Source: Candidatus Uhrbacteria bacterium (GTDB lineage Bacteria; Patescibacteria; ABY1; SG8-24; GWF2-40-263). From it: DNA of 64,000 nt. The stretch covers positions 38,613-102,612 of the forward strand of contig JACQSK010000012.1 of NCBI GenBank assembly GCA_016205975.1. Reading direction: 5' to 3'. This document shows positions 48,294 to 57,069 of this stretch, piece by piece. The notes under the pieces were generated by a model. The model searched no databases and had not been told where the DNA came from. It was given only the letters and a program-made list of their open reading frames with translations. The translations under genes and the position numbers were made by a program. Each line of letters opens with the position of its first letter. The stretch's first letter is position 1.

Positions 48294-49391
48294 ATGTTCA
48301 TCCTCATCACCAACCGACAGCGCGCGAGGCGCGGCCGACTCGTGACAGCCCACGGCGCGATTGAGACGCCGTGTTTCATGCCGATCGCCACTAAGGGCGC
48401 GGTGAAGACGATGTCGAGCGCCGATATGCATGATCTGGGCGCGCAGATCCTCCTCGCCAACACCTATCACCTGTTGCTGCGTCCAGGACTCGCGGCGATG
48501 AAAACACTGGGGGGACTCCATGCGTTCATGGGTTGGGACAGGCCGATCCTGACAGACTCGGGCGGGTACCAAGTCTTTAGTCTTGCCAAGATGAACAAGA
48601 CGACCGAAGAGGGCGTGACCTTTCAGTCGCACATCGACGGTGCGCGCGTGGCGCTCACCCCCGAGCTCTCGATGCAGATGCAGCGTGCGATCGGCTCGGA
48701 CATCGCGATGGTATTCGACGACGTGGCCGCAGGGGACTCCACGCGCGAGCGCTATGAGGAAGCGATGGAGCGGTCGAGCCGCTGGGCCAAACGGAGCAAG
48801 GAAGCTCACACAGGCGAGCAGCAGCTTTTCGGCATCGTCCAAGGCGGCACGTACGAGGACTTACGCGAGCGGTCGTTGAGCGGGCTTCTCGATGTCGGTT
48901 TTGACGGTTACGCGATCGGCGGCCTGTCCGTGGGTGAGGATCGCGAGGACGCCTACCGAATCGCTTCGCGCGTCTGCGAACTCCTCCCTCAGGACAAGCC
49001 GCGCTACTTTATGGGCGGCGGTATGCCAGAGGAAATCGTCGCGTATGTGAAGATGGGCGTGGACCTGTTCGACTGCGTGCTGCCGACAAGAAACGCCAGG
49101 CACGGCACGCTGTTCGTGTGGACGTCTGTGCCCGAGTCGATTGATTGGTCCAAGACACAGACAGGATTCTCCGACCGGCTGCGCATCACCAACGAGGCGT
49201 ATCAATTTGACCCGTCACCCGTTGATCCTTTCTGCTCCTGTCAGACGTGCGCCACCACCTCACGCGCCTACCTGCGCCACCTCTTTTCCGTCAATGAAAT
49301 CCTGGCCTTGCGCCTCTCCACCATCCACAACCTCCATTTTTACCTGACGCTCATGAGAGCCCTGCGCCAGTGGATAGAAAAAGTCGTCTGA
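48294..49391 (+). CDS. tgt: tRNA-guanine transglycosylase
   Basis: Tgt exchanges guanine-34 of GU(N)-anticodon tRNAs for preQ1 or queuine. The 365-residue protein has LTDSGGYQVFSL (base-binding Asp), GIVQGG, YFMGGGMPEEI, DLFDCVLPTRNARHGT (catalytic Asp) and the zinc site CSCQTC with a later His. Length and motifs are canonical. It trails the dnaJ gene by 1 nt and thus belongs to the heat-shock unit; no queuosine synthesis genes are in view. Confidence 0.96.
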   Translation: MFILITNRQRARRGRLVTAHGAIETPCFMPIATKGAVKTMSSADMHDLGAQILLANTYHLLLRPGLAAMKTLGGLHAFMGWDRPILTDSGGYQVFSLAKMNKTTEEGVTFQSHIDGARVALTPELSMQMQRAIGSDIAMVFDDVAAGDSTRERYEEAMERSSRWAKRSKEAHTGEQQLFGIVQGGTYEDLRERSLSGLLDVGFDGYAIGGLSVGEDREDAYRIASRVCELLPQDKPRYFMGGGMPEEIVAYVKMGVDLFDCVLPTRNARHGTLFVWTSVPESIDWSKTQTGFSDRLRITNEAYQFDPSPVDPFCSCQTCATTSRAYLRHLFSVNEILALRLSTIHNLHFYLTLMRALRQWIEKVV

Positions 49392-49421
49392 ATAGACGGC
49401 TTTTATGATAAGATAGTAACC

Positions 49422-49799
49422 ATGATCACGCCTTCCAAACAACTCGTTGTGCGAACCACCGTCTCACTTGCTATGCACGAGAGCTTATTTTTGCCCCTCT
49501 GGTGGTACTCGCGCGGACTTCTGGAAACGGCCGAGTGGCTCTTGGCTTCCGTCCGCGGCAGCGTGAAATTTTTCGGCGTGGACGTCTGGGTGAAAAATCT
49601 GTTTGTGCCCATGTACGGCGACGCATCCATCCCCGGGCGCTTCATTAGTTTTGGCGTGCGTCTTTCGATGGTCGTCGTGCGCGGCGCGGGCGCGGCCGCG
49701 TGGAGCGTGCTCGCCGTGGTTTTGCTTTTTGCCTATGTGTTCGTCTTCCCGCTCGTCCTCTTCGGATTTTTTGCCCACCTGATCGGCGTGCTCGCCTGA
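49422..49799 (+). CDS. Small membrane protein upstream of the Clp ATPase
   Basis: 125 residues: a mixed N-terminal half with SLFLPLWWYSRGLLETAEWL and a hydrophobic C-terminal hairpin (about 72-122, VVVRGAGAAAWSVLAVVLLF and onward). No Shine-Dalgarno; TATGAT or TAAGAT lies 12 or 7 nt upstream. The Clp-like gene starts 3 nt after its stop, so it may assist the membrane Clp complex. No family known to me. Confidence 0.72.
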   Translation: MITPSKQLVVRTTVSLAMHESLFLPLWWYSRGLLETAEWLLASVRGSVKFFGVDVWVKNLFVPMYGDASIPGRFISFGVRLSMVVVRGAGAAAWSVLAVVLLFAYVFVFPLVLFGFFAHLIGVLA

Positions 49800-49802
49800 C
49801 CT

Positions 49803-52409
49803 ATGCCCCAGCTTTCCGTACAACTTGGTGGAAAGACCTACGTCTGGGCCGCGGTCATGGACGAAGCACACGTCCTCTCGCGCGCCGCCCAGGCGCGGGC
49901 CGTGCGTCTTGTTTCGATCGTGACTTGCGCGAAGGTGATCGTGCTGGCCCTCTTGGCGCTCCTCTTTTTGTTCGCACAGGACGCGGACGGATTTTTTACG
50001 CTGGCCTTCTGGCTCACGCCGTCCTGGGCGGGCGTCTTCGTCTACGCGGCGCTCCTGGGCGGTTTATTTTTCTGGGCACATCTCAGAATCTCGGCCGCCC
50101 CTATGGTTTCCATGCCGCGCACGCAGGAGCCTGTTGCCGAGGTGCTGGCGCTCGACCGTGTGAACGGCGCGGTGAACATCGAAACCCTCTTATCGCCCGA
50201 CGCGATCAAAACGGTTGAAGCCGCATTTGAGCTGGCCTCCTCGTCAGGCCACGGCCACGTCGAGCCGTTGCATTTGTTCGTGGGCGCGCTTGCCGACGAG
50301 AACGTCGGGATCGTGTTTGACCGCCTCGGGCTTACGAGCGCTTCCATCCAGGACCCCGTCAGCCGCAGGCTGTCCACGCGCCCGGTCGGCAAACCGACGC
50401 AGGTTTCTCAGGAGGCGGAGCGCGTGATCCTCGAAGCCTTCCGCCAGGCGCTCAAAGACGGCCGCGGGTCCGTGAGCGCCCTCGAGCTGTTTGCGGCGAG
50501 CTACCAGGCCGATCCCTTTTTGCAAGAGCTCTTATTGGACAACCGCGTGGACGCGCAGCCGTTTTGGAACATGATCGCCTGGCTGCGCATCCATGAGCGC
50601 ATGCGCGAGCGCTATGAGCAGTTCAAAAAAGCCGCGCTGTACAAACCCACCGGCGCCATGAACCGCAGCATGACGAGCGTGGCCACGCCCATGTTGGACG
50701 CGGTTTCAGAAGACCTCACGGCAGCCGCAGTCGAAGGCCGACTCCCCATGCTCGTCGAGCGTGAGAGCGAAATTGAGGAGATTCTCCGCGTGATCGAAGG
50801 AGGACGGCAGAGCGTCGTGCTGGTTGGTTCACCTGGCGTGGGGAAGAAAGCGATCCTGGCCGGTGTGGCAGAGCTGATGGTCGAGGAGCTCGTGCCCCCC
50901 ATCCTCCAGGATCGTCGACTGGTCCGTATCTCCATTCCGCATCTGGTCTCGGGCGTGGACGGCGCGCAGGCTCAGGAACGCTTGCTCCTGGTGCTCACCG
51001 AAGTCGGGAAGTCGCGCAACATCATTCTCGCCATCACCGATATCGACCAACTGGTCTCCGATGCGGGCGCCGTAGACCTGGCCGCGACGTTGGTTGATTT
51101 TCTTGCGCGCAGTGGCGCCTTTGCAATCGCTACCGCGACGCCTCAGGCGTACAGCGCAGTGGTGGAGCGATCGGTGCTGGGTCGCGAGTTCCAGAAGGTC
51201 GAGGTGCGCGAGCCGGATCACACGGCTGCCATCCACATGCTCGAGTCCAAGATCGGCGGCATCGAATCTGAACAGGGCGTCGTGTTCAGCTATGAGGCCG
51301 TCGAGAAAGCCGTGACGCTCACGGATCGGTACATGCACGAGGCGTATCTGCCCTGGAAGGCTATCGAGGTCGCGCGTGAAACGGCGCTCGCGGTTTTCAA
51401 GTCGAAGGGCGCGCACGCGCTTGTGACGGCCGAGGATGTCGGCGCGGTCGTTGCCAGCAAGACCGGCGTGCCCACGACCTCGGTCGCTGAGGACGAAACG
51501 GCGAAGCTCCTTTCTTTGGAGAGCCGTATGCACGGCCGCGTGATCGGACAGGACGAAGCCGTGCAAGCCGTGTCCGCCGCGCTTCGGCGCGCACGCACCG
51601 AGCTGCGCTCCAGCGGCCGTCCCATCGCGACGTTCCTGTTTCTGGGACCCACGGGTGTGGGCAAGACCGAGCTAGCCAAGACCGTAGCCGAGACGTATTT
51701 CGGCTCCGAGGACAACATGATCCGCCTGGACATGAGTGAGTACCAAGACGCCTCGAGCATCCATCGCCTGATCGGCGCGCCCGGGTCCGGACAGGGCGGG
51801 CTGCTCACCGAGGCCGTGCGCAAGAATCCCTTTTCCATCGTGCTGTTGGATGAGCTCGAAAAAGCCAATCCTGATATCTTGAACATCTTCCTTCAAGTCT
51901 TTGATGACGGCCGGCTGACCGATGCCGTGGGCCGTACGATCGACTTCACCAACACCATCATCATCGCCACAAGCAACGCCGGGACGCAGTACATCCAGGA
52001 CGCGGTCGGGCGCGGGGAGGACCTCGCGGCGATCAAGACGCGCTTGCTGGACATGGAGCTGCGCGGCGTCTACCGACCGGAGTTTTTGAACCGCTTCGAC
52101 GGCGTGATCGTGTTCAAGCCTCTCACTCAGACGGACGTCTTGGCGATCACCGAGCTGTTCCTGCATCAAGTGGGGAGCCGTCTTGAACCCAAGGGGATCG
52201 CCTTCCGCGCCGAACCGGACGCGGTGGCTGAGCTCGCGCAAAAAGGGTTTGATCCCAAGTTCGGCGCGCGGCCCCTGCGGCGTCTGGTGCAAGAGGAAGT
52301 CGATAACGCGATCGCCGATGCGCTCCTGCAAGGGAAGGTCAAGCGGCGTGACACGATTGTGCTTCTGAAGGGTGGCACCATCCGCATTGACGCCTCCCAA
52401 GCCCTATGA
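49803..52409 (+). CDS. Membrane-anchored Clp/HSP100 ATPase with degenerate first AAA domain
   Basis: 868 residues. Two hydrophobic helices (about 35-60 and 68-90) anchor it, an N-terminal Clp repeat domain (HVEPLHLFVGAL, about 157-168) follows, then two AAA modules. In the first the Walker A is GSPGVGKKA, with Lys in place of Ser/Thr, and Walker B is IILAITDIDQL without the Glu, so ATP hydrolysis is doubtful. The second is intact: GPTGVGKTELAK, VLLDELEKAN, ATSNAGT and GARPLRR. A ClpP-binding IGL/F loop is not clear. It may unfold or assemble envelope proteins; operon with a small membrane protein and a WecA-like transferase. Confidence 0.9.
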   Translation: MPQLSVQLGGKTYVWAAVMDEAHVLSRAAQARAVRLVSIVTCAKVIVLALLALLFLFAQDADGFFTLAFWLTPSWAGVFVYAALLGGLFFWAHLRISAAPMVSMPRTQEPVAEVLALDRVNGAVNIETLLSPDAIKTVEAAFELASSSGHGHVEPLHLFVGALADENVGIVFDRLGLTSASIQDPVSRRLSTRPVGKPTQVSQEAERVILEAFRQALKDGRGSVSALELFAASYQADPFLQELLLDNRVDAQPFWNMIAWLRIHERMRERYEQFKKAALYKPTGAMNRSMTSVATPMLDAVSEDLTAAAVEGRLPMLVERESEIEEILRVIEGGRQSVVLVGSPGVGKKAILAGVAELMVEELVPPILQDRRLVRISIPHLVSGVDGAQAQERLLLVLTEVGKSRNIILAITDIDQLVSDAGAVDLAATLVDFLARSGAFAIATATPQAYSAVVERSVLGREFQKVEVREPDHTAAIHMLESKIGGIESEQGVVFSYEAVEKAVTLTDRYMHEAYLPWKAIEVARETALAVFKSKGAHALVTAEDVGAVVASKTGVPTTSVAEDETAKLLSLESRMHGRVIGQDEAVQAVSAALRRARTELRSSGRPIATFLFLGPTGVGKTELAKTVAETYFGSEDNMIRLDMSEYQDASSIHRLIGAPGSGQGGLLTEAVRKNPFSIVLLDELEKANPDILNIFLQVFDDGRLTDAVGRTIDFTNTIIIATSNAGTQYIQDAVGRGEDLAAIKTRLLDMELRGVYRPEFLNRFDGVIVFKPLTQTDVLAITELFLHQVGSRLEPKGIAFRAEPDAVAELAQKGFDPKFGARPLRRLVQEEVDNAIADALLQGKVKRRDTIVLLKGGTIRIDASQAL

Positions 52410-53452
52410 TGCTTCTCATCGCGTGGGGGCTCCTTGCCTTCGTCCTCTCCTTTTTACTGACCGTGTTCGTCCGCCGGCTGGCGCTTGCCTCGGGCGCGGT
52501 GGACAGGCCGTCTTCGGTGCGAAAGATTCACACGCGTCCCGTGGCGCGCCTGGGCGGGCTGGCGATTTTTCTTTCACTCGCCGCCGTGGTCATTGGCATC
52601 CTCGCCACCAGCGACGCTCTCACCTCAGGAGAAATCACGCGCCTGCATTACATCGGCGTCTTGTTAGGCGGGAGCGTGCTGATGATCGGCGGCGCGTTGG
52701 ACGACCGATATAACTTGCCGCCGCACACCACGATCATCGCTCCGATCCTAGCGGCCCTGGTCGCCATCGGGTTCGGGATCGAGGTGGACAAGCTGACCAA
52801 CCCGTTGGGCGGTGTGCTCCTGCTCGCCCCGTGGCAGTCGGATGTTTTGGTATTTGCCTGGCTCATGATCGTCATGTACACGACGAAGTTTCTGGACGGC
52901 TTGGACGGGTTGGCGACTTCGGTCACGGGCGTGGGAACGTTCATGATCCTGCTTCTGGCCCTCACGACCGTTTACTTTCAGCCGGACGTGGCCTTGCTCT
53001 CTTCTGTGAGCGTCGGAGCGCTCTTGGGGTTCCTGTTTTGGAATGTGCATCCCGCATCCATTTTTTTGGGCGAGGGAGGCAGCACGCTGGTGGGGTTCCT
53101 CTTAGGGATCCTCGCCGTCATCTCCGGCGGCAAGGTCGCGACGGCGCTTCTGGTCTTGGGCATCCCGCTGTTGGATGTCGTGTGGGTAGTGGCGCGCCGG
53201 ATGCGTGAGGGCGGCCTTGCGCGCGTCTTCGTCGGCGACAAAAAACATTTGCATCACCGCCTGCTCGCGCTGGGATGGGGACAGACGCGGATCGTCATCC
53301 TCTACGTCGCGGTCGCCCTGGCGTTTGGACTCACGGCGCTCTTTTTGCAGAGCCGACAGAAACTGGTCGCGCTCATCGTGCTCTCTTTGGTGATGGTGTT
53401 GACCGCATTATTTTTTGTGCAAAAAGAACGGCATGCAAACGCACGCACGTGA
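52406..53452 (+). CDS. Undecaprenyl-phosphate sugar-1-phosphate transferase (WecA/TagO-like)
   Basis: 348 residues and about ten membrane helices. Family marks are VDRPSSVRKIHTRPVARLGG, IGGALDDRYNLPP (Asp-Asp), TKFLDGLDGLATSV, FLGEGGSTLVGFLLG (Glu replacing the usual Asp) and HLHHRLLALG. Such enzymes start lipid-linked glycan, teichoic acid or O-antigen synthesis. The ATG overlaps the Clp stop by 4 bp; its 3' end overlaps the DUF192 gene. The sugar is probably GlcNAc-1-P but is not proven. Confidence 0.92.
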   Translation: MMLLIAWGLLAFVLSFLLTVFVRRLALASGAVDRPSSVRKIHTRPVARLGGLAIFLSLAAVVIGILATSDALTSGEITRLHYIGVLLGGSVLMIGGALDDRYNLPPHTTIIAPILAALVAIGFGIEVDKLTNPLGGVLLLAPWQSDVLVFAWLMIVMYTTKFLDGLDGLATSVTGVGTFMILLLALTTVYFQPDVALLSSVSVGALLGFLFWNVHPASIFLGEGGSTLVGFLLGILAVISGGKVATALLVLGIPLLDVVWVVARRMREGGLARVFVGDKKHLHHRLLALGWGQTRIVILYVAVALAFGLTALFLQSRQKLVALIVLSLVMVLTALFFVQKERHANART

Positions 53453-53891
53453 TTGGATTTTGACGGTCGTTGTTTTGAGTGCCCTTGCGCTCGTTCTGAT
53501 TTTGTTTCCTGAGGTTCCCTTCGCGTCCAACGTCACGTTTGTGAACGGCGCGCGCGTGAGAGTCGAGGTAGCCGACACGCAAGCAGAGCGCGTACAAGGC
53601 CTCTCAGGCCACGCGCCGCTTGGTGAGGAGGAAGGGATGTTGTTCTTGCATGAGGCGAAAACGATTCAAGGGTATTGGATGAAGGACATGCTCTTCCCGT
53701 TGGACATTATTTGGTTGGACGGCGCGACCATTGTCGGGTTCCAAGAGAACGCGCCGCCGGAAAATCCGGCCAAGACGATCTATTATTCTCCCGTGCCTGT
53801 GGATCGCGTGCTGGAGGTTTCCGCTGGATTTGTGGCACAAAACGCGGTGGCGATTGGGGATGTGCTTGACGTTGTTCTTCCGGATGAGTAA
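53433..53891 (+). CDS. DUF192 exported protein
   Basis: 152 residues: signal anchor WILTVVVLSALALVLILF near the N-terminus, then the DUF192 domain with VRVEVADTQAERVQGLSGH, EEEGMLFLHEAKTIQGYWMK and DMLFPLDIIWLD. DUF192 proteins are small envelope proteins of unknown function in many bacteria. Starts 20 nt inside the end of the transferase gene and is the last of that operon. Confidence 0.88.
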   Translation: MQTHARDWILTVVVLSALALVLILFPEVPFASNVTFVNGARVRVEVADTQAERVQGLSGHAPLGEEEGMLFLHEAKTIQGYWMKDMLFPLDIIWLDGATIVGFQENAPPENPAKTIYYSPVPVDRVLEVSAGFVAQNAVAIGDVLDVVLPDE

Positions 53892-53963
53892 TATGCCGCC
53901 TGTAATCTTAACGATTGCTGGCACACTGCGTCGGTTAGGCGGAAGGAGCCGCGTCATGATAGT

Positions 53964-54284
53964 ATGAGCTTATTGGCCGTCATTCAGACAGGAGGAAAAC
54001 AGTATCTCGTCCGCGAAGGACAAGAGCTTCGCATTGAGAAACTCGAAACGGAACCGGGAGCCGACGTCACGTTTGACGTGCTCTTGATTGCCGATGAGGA
54101 CGGGGGAAAGACACAAGTCGGGACACCAAGCGTCGGCGGCGCTCGGGTGTCGGCCAAGGTGCAGGAGCAGGGACGCGCGGAGAAAGTCTCCGTCATCAAG
54201 TACAAGTCCAAGGTTCGTTACCGACGCAACGTCGGGCACCGACAGCCCTTCACCAAAATCAAGATCGAAAAGATCACCGCCTAA
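53964..54284 (+). CDS. rplU: 50S ribosomal protein L21
   Basis: A 106-residue ribosomal protein with AVIQTGGKQYLVREGQELRI at the start, VGTPSVGGARVSAKVQEQGR, VIKYKSKVRYRRNVGHRQPF and a TKIKIEKI end. rpmA (L27), its usual partner, is not adjacent; an ABC transporter follows a terminator that overlaps the stop codon. AAGGAG is 15 nt upstream, too far to be efficient. Confidence 0.97.
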   Translation: MSLLAVIQTGGKQYLVREGQELRIEKLETEPGADVTFDVLLIADEDGGKTQVGTPSVGGARVSAKVQEQGRAEKVSVIKYKSKVRYRRNVGHRQPFTKIKIEKITA

Positions 54285-54301
54285 TCTAGGCGGTATTTTT
54301 T
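54277..54301 (+). terminator. Terminator overlapping the rplU stop
   Basis: CCGCC-TAATCTA-GGCGG followed by TATTTTT; the stop codon lies in the loop. Confidence 0.8.
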
Positions 54302-56086
54302 ATGAAGAAGCAACAGGTCGAACACATTCATACGCGCGACGTCCTCCAGGTGTTCTGGTCGCACGCGGCGCGCTATAAGGGCCGGATGTTCCTCATGCTC
54401 GCGTTGATTGCGTTTGCCAATGCCGTCGAGGTATTCGTGCCGCTCCTGTACAAACGGTTTTTTGATCTGCTCTCCGGCGACGTGTCCTCAGGCGCGCAGG
54501 CCATCGGCGAGCTCTTGCTGGGAACCATCGTGCTCGTCGCCATAGCCCACGGTTTGGAGTGGGTGGCCTGGAGAATCGCATCGCTTCTGACCGCCTGGTT
54601 CCAGCCGCGAGTGATGGTTGACTTGGAACGGACCTCCTTGGCCTATCTGCATGAGCATTCGTATCGTTTCTTCACGAACAATTTTGCCGGAGCGCTTGTG
54701 CGCAAGGTCACGCGGCTGGCGCGCGCCTTCGAGGATTTTGCCGATCAGATTCAATTTCACTTTGTCCCGCTCACGTTTACCTTGATTGGAAGCCTGACCG
54801 TGCTTGCCACCAGAAGCCTCGCGCTCTCGGGCATCCTGTTCGTGTGGATCGTCTTGTTCCTGTTCGTGAACCTGTTGTATGCGCGCTGGAAACTCACCTA
54901 CGATTTCAAGAGCGCCGTCGCCGATTCTGAGACGACCGGTGCCTTGTCCGATTCCATCACCAATGCCGTAACGGTCAAACTGTTCACGGGCCGCCTGTTT
55001 GAGATGGATCTCTTCAGTGCGGTGACCGAGGTCATGCGCAAGGCGCAAATGCTGACCTGGCGGCTGGGAGAGTACATGGACGCGTTCCAGTCGGCCTTCA
55101 TGTTCGTCATCGAGTTCGTGCTCATGTACGTGGCGGTCAAGCTTTGGCAGCAAGGACTTCTCACGATCGGCGACTTCGCATTGATTCAGGGAGCGCTCTT
55201 AGGGATATTTTTTAAGATTTGGGACTTCGGCCGCGCCATCCGGCACCTATTCACGGCCCTGGCGGACGCAGATGAAATGGTGAAGATTTTAAAGTTGCCG
55301 CTGGAGGTCATGGACACGCGGCGCGCGAAGGAGCTGCGCGTTTCTCAGGCGCGCATTGAGTTCAGGGACGTGACGTTCAGTTTCAACAAGACGCGCCGCG
55401 TCCTGAATCGCCTGCAGCTCGTGATTCGTCCCAAGGAAAAGGTAGCGCTTGTGGGTCCGTCCGGGGCAGGGAAGTCCACAGTGACGAAACTGTTATTCCG
55501 GTTCTTCGACCTGGAGGACGGAGCGATTCTCGTGGACGGCCAGGACATCGCGAAGGTCACGCAAGAGAGCCTGCGCGCGGCCATCGCCCTGGTACCCCAG
55601 GAGCCGATCCTGTTCCATCGATCCATCTTGGACAACATTCGGTACGGTCGGCGCGACGCGACAGACGAGGAGGTGTTCGAGGCGGCCAGGAAAGCCCACG
55701 CGCACGAGTTCATCCTCGAGCTCCCGCAGCAATACGAGACGTTCGTGGGCGAGCGCGGCGTGAAGCTCTCCGGCGGCGAGCGCCAGCGCGTGGCGATCGC
55801 GCGCGCCATCCTTAAGGACGCGCCGATCCTCGTGCTCGACGAGGCGACGTCGAGTCTGGATTCGGAATCCGAGTCGCTCATCCAGGAAGCGCTCGAGGAG
55901 CTCATGCGCAACAAAACGACGATCGTCATTGCGCACCGCCTTTCGACGATCATGAAAATGGACCGCATCGCGGTTATCCAAAAAGGAAAGGTCGTCGATA
56001 CGGGCACGCACGCCGAGCTCCTCAAAAAGAGTGGCGGCATGTACAAGAAACTTTGGGAGATCCAAGCAGGAGGGTTCAACAAGTGA
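54302..56086 (+). CDS. ABC transporter, fused permease and ATPase
   Basis: 594 residues: six membrane helices (about 20-310) then the ATPase with Walker A GPSGAGKSTVTK, Q-loop VPQEPILFH, signature LSGGERQRVAIARAI, Walker B ILVLDEATSSLD and the H-loop AHRLST. This is the B-type exporter half-transporter (lipid, peptide or drug export). It begins within 2 nt of the rplU terminator; the first codons are MKKQQVEHIHTRDVLQ. Works as a homodimer or with a partner elsewhere; substrate unknown. Confidence 0.95.
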   Translation: MKKQQVEHIHTRDVLQVFWSHAARYKGRMFLMLALIAFANAVEVFVPLLYKRFFDLLSGDVSSGAQAIGELLLGTIVLVAIAHGLEWVAWRIASLLTAWFQPRVMVDLERTSLAYLHEHSYRFFTNNFAGALVRKVTRLARAFEDFADQIQFHFVPLTFTLIGSLTVLATRSLALSGILFVWIVLFLFVNLLYARWKLTYDFKSAVADSETTGALSDSITNAVTVKLFTGRLFEMDLFSAVTEVMRKAQMLTWRLGEYMDAFQSAFMFVIEFVLMYVAVKLWQQGLLTIGDFALIQGALLGIFFKIWDFGRAIRHLFTALADADEMVKILKLPLEVMDTRRAKELRVSQARIEFRDVTFSFNKTRRVLNRLQLVIRPKEKVALVGPSGAGKSTVTKLLFRFFDLEDGAILVDGQDIAKVTQESLRAAIALVPQEPILFHRSILDNIRYGRRDATDEEVFEAARKAHAHEFILELPQQYETFVGERGVKLSGGERQRVAIARAILKDAPILVLDEATSSLDSESESLIQEALEELMRNKTTIVIAHRLSTIMKMDRIAVIQKGKVVDTGTHAELLKKSGGMYKKLWEIQAGGFNK

Positions 56087-56090
56087 ATAA

Positions 56091-56126
56091 AAAAATAGGC
56101 CTGTTGCTAGTGCACGGCCTATTTTT
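56091..56126 (+). terminator. Bidirectional terminator between the ABC gene and recR
   Basis: AAAAATAGGCC-(14 nt)-GGCCTATTTTT. Confidence 0.85.
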
Positions 56127-56136
56127 GTTGTGGCTA

Positions 56137-56739
56137 TCAAAGCCTCCGTCTCCCTTTGAATGCATCTCCCAGTGTCACCTCATCGGCAAACTCGAGCGTG
56201 GCGCCCAGGGGCAGGCCGCGGGCGAGGCGGGTGAGGGTGCGGCCAAGGGGGGCGAGCTGTTTTTGCAAAAAGAGGATGGTCGTTTCTCCCTGCGTGGTGG
56301 GTGAGAGCGCGAGGATCACTTCCCCGATGTGAGGCTCCGCTTCAAGCCGCGCGCGCAGCTCGCGGAATCGGATGACCTCCGGAGTGATGCCCTCGATCGG
56401 ATTGAGTGAGCCGCCCAGCACATGATAGAGCCCCGTGTATGATCCTGTGGCTTCGATCGTCGAGATGTCGCGTGCCTCTTCCACAACGCACAGGGCACGC
56501 GTATCGCGCTTCGGGTCCAAGCAGATCTCGCATATCTGCGCCTGCGTGTAGGTGAAGCAGCGCGGGCAAGACCGGATGCGTTCTCCCAGTTCCATCAGCG
56601 CGCGGGCCATTACCTCCAAGTCCGCTTTCGGCTGCCGGAGAAGATAAAATACATACCGCAGGGCCGTCTTGGGCCCCACGCCTGGCAGCCGCGCAAACGC
56701 CGCGACGAGATTCGCAATGGGTTCAGGAAAACGTCGCAT
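56137..56739 (-). CDS. recR: Recombination mediator RecR
   Basis: RecR (200 residues) loads RecA with RecO/RecF. It has the HhH FARLPGVGPKTALRYVFYLL, the zinc motif CPRCFTYTQAQICEIC, and the Toprim domain with VVEEARDISTIEATGSYTGL, YHVLGGSLNPIEGI and LARGLPLGATLEFADEVTL. Last gene of the dnaB-ybaB-recR unit. Confidence 0.96.
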   Translation of the reverse strand: MRRFPEPIANLVAAFARLPGVGPKTALRYVFYLLRQPKADLEVMARALMELGERIRSCPRCFTYTQAQICEICLDPKRDTRALCVVEEARDISTIEATGSYTGLYHVLGGSLNPIEGITPEVIRFRELRARLEAEPHIGEVILALSPTTQGETTILFLQKQLAPLGRTLTRLARGLPLGATLEFADEVTLGDAFKGRRRL

Positions 56740-56762
56740 AGGACCTCTGGGACCAATAGGAC

Positions 56763-57065
56763 CTATTGTCCGAAATTTTTGAGGACATCGAGGCCGCCCA
56801 TCTCCTGCATCTTCTTGGCAAGCTTCATTTGGAACTTCATGCCCGTGGCGTCCTTGAATGCTTCCTTGATCGCCTCCTCGAGCTTGGCGCGGTCGCCCAG
56901 CATCGTCTCGTCAATGCTCACGGCCATGAGCTCGCGGTTTCCGTTCACGAGCATCTTCACTTTTCCCCACGCGGCGGTTCCTTCGTTCTCAATCGTCGCG
57001 AGTTCGTTCTGCATGTCGCGGCCCTGCTTCTTCATGGCTCTGATGTGTTTGAGTTTGCTGAACAT
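56763..57065 (-). CDS. YbaB/EbfC nucleoid-associated protein
   Basis: The 100-residue protein has the YbaB pattern: an N-terminal charged helix (KLKHIRAMKKQGRDMQNELA), GKVKMLVNGNRELMAVSID and a helical C-terminus. YbaB dimers bind DNA as a clamp. Start ATG 57065 lies 4 nt after dnaB; an upstream extension would run into dnaB. Gene order dnaB-ybaB-recR is partly like the common dnaX-ybaB-recR. Confidence 0.9.
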   Translation of the reverse strand: MFSKLKHIRAMKKQGRDMQNELATIENEGTAAWGKVKMLVNGNRELMAVSIDETMLGDRAKLEEAIKEAFKDATGMKFQMKLAKKMQEMGGLDVLKNFGQ

Positions 57066-57069
57066 AGTT

